Origin: Cheiracanthium punctorium
Taxonomy: Eukaryota > Arthropoda > Arachnida > Araneae > Cheiracanthiidae
Reading direction: 5' to 3'
Length of the DNA stretch: 64,000 nucleotides
Assembly: GCA_038373885.1 (NCBI GenBank)
Contig: JAWZYV010013152.1
Span: 124,001 to 188,000 of the forward strand
Made by a program: the position numbers and the translations under genes. The stretch's first letter is position 1. Each line of letters starts with the position of its first letter. The notes beneath the pieces are model-generated. The model saw nothing but the letters and a program-made list of their open reading frames with translations. It was not told where the DNA came from and ran no database searches. Positions 60,192-64,000 of the stretch are shown here, in pieces.

Positions 60192-61515
60192 TAAAACTGG
60201 TTTTAAAACTTAAATCAACTTTATTCTACATCAAACAAGTGATTCAAATAACCAGCAACCTAAAATTTGTGTAAACTGGTCTTGAGTCTAGTTTGAGTCT
60301 GCAGAACCAATGGAGTTTTATTGGACAAGAAATTAAATTAGCAGGAATTTCTGTATGAAGTTTCATTAAAAAATTTCCATATTTTCAATGCGTGTTAATA
60401 AAATTTAAAGTTGCTTCTATCAAGGTATCACGCCAGTCACAAAAATGCATGACAGTATTAAAAGATCAAAAAGAATGGAACTTCTAGTAATTAACTGAAC
60501 TTGAAGTTCAAATCTTATAAAATAAATGAAAATATAGAAAGTTAGTGGAAAAAAGAGCAGAATTAACTCAGCGGGTTATTTTGTAAAAATACATTAAAAT
60601 GTTCTTCAAGTACGAAAAATTATTTTTGTTAACTTAACTCGGAAGCGCAACATTCAGCGCTGCACGAACATTGGAAGAGCACATAAAGGTCTGCCCAAAA
60701 TAGCTGATTAAAATGGCTTGCTGATAGTATTGTGAAAGGGCGTGGTGTGAAAAGTAAAGAATTTAATCCGAGGAACTTTTACTCTGGGCTATTACTATTG
60801 TGTAAAGTTTTATATTTAAATTTCAAAGCAATGCACTTTACGAAAACGTCATTGGTTTTTGGATGATTTAAATTTTATGATTCAATAGAAAGTTATTAAT
60901 GCTTAAAGTCACTAATGTCTAATGTCAAATAATGCTTGTTTATCATGCAATACTTTTTGTATAGTATAATAGTATTTAAATGCTTTTCGATATAACTGCC
61001 TAAAAAAAAGTTGCAAAAATATGTCAGTATGTAAATTTTCAAGCAACTTTCTCATGTAGTATATTCAAATTATTAAAAAAAAAAAGGCAATATTAAAATT
61101 TCTAGAAAAAATATTGCTTTTTATATCAAGTCACATCTATTCCTCATAGCTAAAATACGTAATATGAACTCATAATAGATGCAACATTTAATAACACTTA
61201 CCTTATTAATATATATCGAATTTCCTAAAATATTCCACTGATTATTCGAGCTGTGTCCACGGGAAAGTTGTTTGGTAACATATATCAAAAAGAGACTGTC
61301 TCTGTTCATGTCCAGAATGTCACCTGTAGGGAATGTACATGGCTTGGTGACGTGAACACAGCTGAGTACACAGTAACAATTCTCAACCCTTGGGAAGTTT
61401 TCACAATTAATTCGTGCTGTTTGACACATGGAAATTGCAGGTCATGGAGTTTAGTATGAGTAGCTAATTCACAACTAAATATTGAAATAATAGCCGTGTA
61501 TCGCAATTTTTGCAT

Positions 61516-61551
<36 letters not shown>

Positions 61552-64000
61552 TGCTTGATTTTGTAGAATTTCTATTTTATGGCATGAAAATCATAAAGTT
61601 ACATTTTAAGATACAATATAACTTTTTTTTAATATTACGTCTCATAGTAAGCTTTTCCAATCGATAATGTGTTTTCAATTTTCAAGTTTTTTGAGTGCTC
61701 TCTTATTGCAGTTTCTCATAATTTGACTGGCAAACCAAACTTATTTGCTTGATTTTACTAACTTGATTATAGAGGATTTTTTAAAATCGCTTCTCAGTTT
61801 AGTTCAACATCACATGGAATGGATCTCTTGAACATTGACCGTGCCGAGAAATTTCTACTACAAAGTGCATTTACAGTTCCACAAATTGTGCATTTTTTAT
61901 GATGTGTATTCGAATAATTGTGAATTATTTATTGTCAATACGAGGAAAATATTGCAAGCGGCGAATTAAAATATTTTAGCAGCAAAGTACTACGAGAGGG
62001 ATAATGATTCAGTATTTTGCATGTTTATACTACTTTGGGCATATTTTGAAATAATTAAATAAATAACATCGTTTAATAATACTGAAAAACTAATATATTT
62101 ATACATTAAACATCAATAAGTGGATAGCTGAAATTATAATGAATAGTTTAAAATGAAAAGCAATACTTCGTAATTAATGCCATCGAACTAAAATTGTTTC
62201 TCATATAAGTCAATTATTGGAATTATGTTCTTATTTCACGCTAATCTACTTCTGAATATTGTTCAAGTATTCGTATATTTTATGTCGAAAAATGCATGTT
62301 TATGTATAAACAGCTTAATTCCTAGATTTTGAATACGAATTTTGTATTTTTTTTTTGTAGGAAAATAAGTAACAATTACTGTTGCATTCCAATGTATTTA
62401 TAAATGGTTTAAAACTATTTTTTTTTTTTAAACACAGGGGCGAAGATGCTGTATAAACTAGACTGAAGAACACTATTTATCCCTTTGGTTTGGTTATTTA
62501 TGCCGGATTCACATGTACGAAAATTTTTCTCTTTTCTATAACTTGAAAATATGTTAATATTTCCAGAATCTATACCTTTTAAGATATATGCAGGTCCAAA
62601 ATTGGGGCGATCAACGGATGAAAAATGAACAGTTTTGCAAAGAACATTTCCCAAGAAAGAAATGACAAAAGGGTCAAAGCAAACTCCTGAAAGAATATTG
62701 AATCTTTAATGGATGGAAACTTCACAATAACGTTCTGAAAATTGCTTTCAGAAAATAATAAGCCAGGAGAAAAGCTAAAAATATAAATCCTGTATAAACA
62801 TAAGAGAATTTCCGCAAAGATAATAACTTTCAGGACTCGAGAAGTCTCATTAAAACTATCTTTCAGAATATAATAAGAACGACATTTTTCGGAGGAAAAC
62901 TCCTGTTACTGCCGAAGATGTGTTAAATGAACCGCGAACATGTTACAATTGCCGTGGAAGAAAAAAGTTATCTAACTGGCGAGGGTCTTGAATCAGCTAA
63001 GGTTACTAAGTAAACACGAAACTAAATGTTGCTAAAAGGCAGATTTATGATTTTGCAGGCTCTCTGCAATAAATGATGCGCATCACATGGCAGGAGATGT
63101 CTTTTTCGAGTTAAAAGAAACAGCGATGCTTGTTTGCTCGTAACATCAGCGAAAGAGCGCGAAAAGAAATAAAAATAGCGTGTTTCCTCTCTTGTTCCAA
63201 AATAACATTTATTTTCTTTTCTACCTACAATCCCTCAACTTTTCCTCCCATTATTATTTACGATAACACATCAAACTTGTCCACAATGTTCGTGATTTAA
63301 GACCCGGAGTGCAACGTTCAGTTGCTACTTTGTTGTTTCTTGCTATTCCGGAATGCGCGGCTTGGAGTGAATATCATATTTCTGCTAATTACCAGCTGCA
63401 CTCTTAGGATGCCGGGGAATGTCATTAACGGAATGTTACAAGCCCCATTTAAGGGATGGAAATGAATTGTTTTTTTTCGCTGCTTTTAAGTGTTTTTTAT
63501 TGCACATTTTTTCTTTATATGATTATTTTATTTAAGTCACTAAATACCACCACTACACACTAAATTGAGTTGAAAGAGCTATCATAAAAATTGCGTTAAA
63601 ATCCTTATACAGTATCCCCCCCCCCGTTCATTTTATGCAAATAAAGTGTTTTTAATACATATTATTGCGAGCAAGCTTTTAGTATAAATACCTTTCTAAA
63701 GGTTGTTCGAGATTTTTGATAGAACATTAAATATTTAGATTTTTGGAGCTTAGCTTCAAGACCATTCCTTCGTTTAACATAGTAATACTTCAACTCAAGG
63801 CTTTTTCTATTACATAGCATATTCAGTTCACGATAAACGTTTCGAATGGAAGCTTGTTAATACTTTTTTTTATAATAAATAGCTATAGATTGAATTAAAA
63901 AAGTACTTTTGAAGCTCTATATATTCAGAAAGTATTGTCGAACTGTGATATACTGATGCATCTCCCTAAAAGCATCGGGAGATATATTTCGGACATTACA
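60192..64000. other. AT-rich DNA, one poly-T tract
   Basis: Poly-T at 61519-61549 and a C run near 63618. 61250-61450 is slightly GC-richer, with overlapping open frames on both strands, but has no coherent exon boundaries. No gene, RNA or repeat is supported. Confidence 0.4.

Noticed and set aside
61250..61460. GC-richer patch with overlapping open frames on both strands, considered as an exon
   Set aside because: A CCTACAG acceptor-like site exists on the minus strand, but the frames disagree and no partner exon or domain is visible.

Overview
This looks like a gene-poor, AT-rich stretch of an animal nuclear genome. No bacterial-style gene array is present: the longest open frames are short and mostly non-coding. 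What can be recognised is two exons with consensus splice sites, several tRNA-derived SINE families, DNA-transposon relics, a Penelope-like retroelement fragment, degenerate tandem arrays and many microsatellites. The Tc1-type transposase wording and the SINE bodies fit an arthropod. A chelicerate, perhaps a spider, is my best guess, made from recall and not from a search.

Layout. 0.4-1.3 kb: a young inverted duplication (arms about 96% alike by eye) plus an older third copy. 1.9-5.9 kb: SINEs. 8.2-10.1 kb: a foldback element and a complete but dead Tc1-type transposon (8605-10088). 12.1-15.6 kb: a 46-bp minisatellite, two degenerate arrays of about 160- and 180-bp units, and a decayed mariner-like element (13438-14190). 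19.4-21.0 kb: a Penelope-like fragment with a GIY-YIG domain and hammerhead-like motifs, then a foldback element. 22.1-22.8 kb: a foldback element interrupted by a tRNA-headed SINE. 23.3-27.8 kb: the only supported host gene, on the minus strand, with a first coding exon (27626-27770, signal-anchor transmembrane segment) and a second exon (23804-24009, PPPPY motif) separated by a 3.6-kb repeat-filled intron; the rest of the gene is not recognisable here. 28.4-31.4 kb: a 180-bp direct duplication, and SINEs. 34.5-37.2 kb: a cluster of small terminal-inverted-repeat elements.

41.36-46.94 kb holds the clearest structural story: a repeat with modular tail units is split by a 4,556-bp insertion (41668-46223) with 12-bp terminal inverted repeats and a 10-bp target-site duplication. 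Its ends are studded with a GTGGGTGCT motif, and smaller repeats are nested inside. 50.2-51.8 kb: a candidate 1.65-kb TIR transposon relic. 53.7-56.5 kb: more SINEs. 58.6-59.0 kb: a pogo/Tigger-like miniature element with TA target sites. 60-64 kb: a compound TA/GA/GATA microsatellite and otherwise featureless DNA.

Apart from the two exons, the window is repeat-derived. Family names are assigned from remembered motifs; boundaries supported by target-site duplications or long inverted repeats are the firmest.
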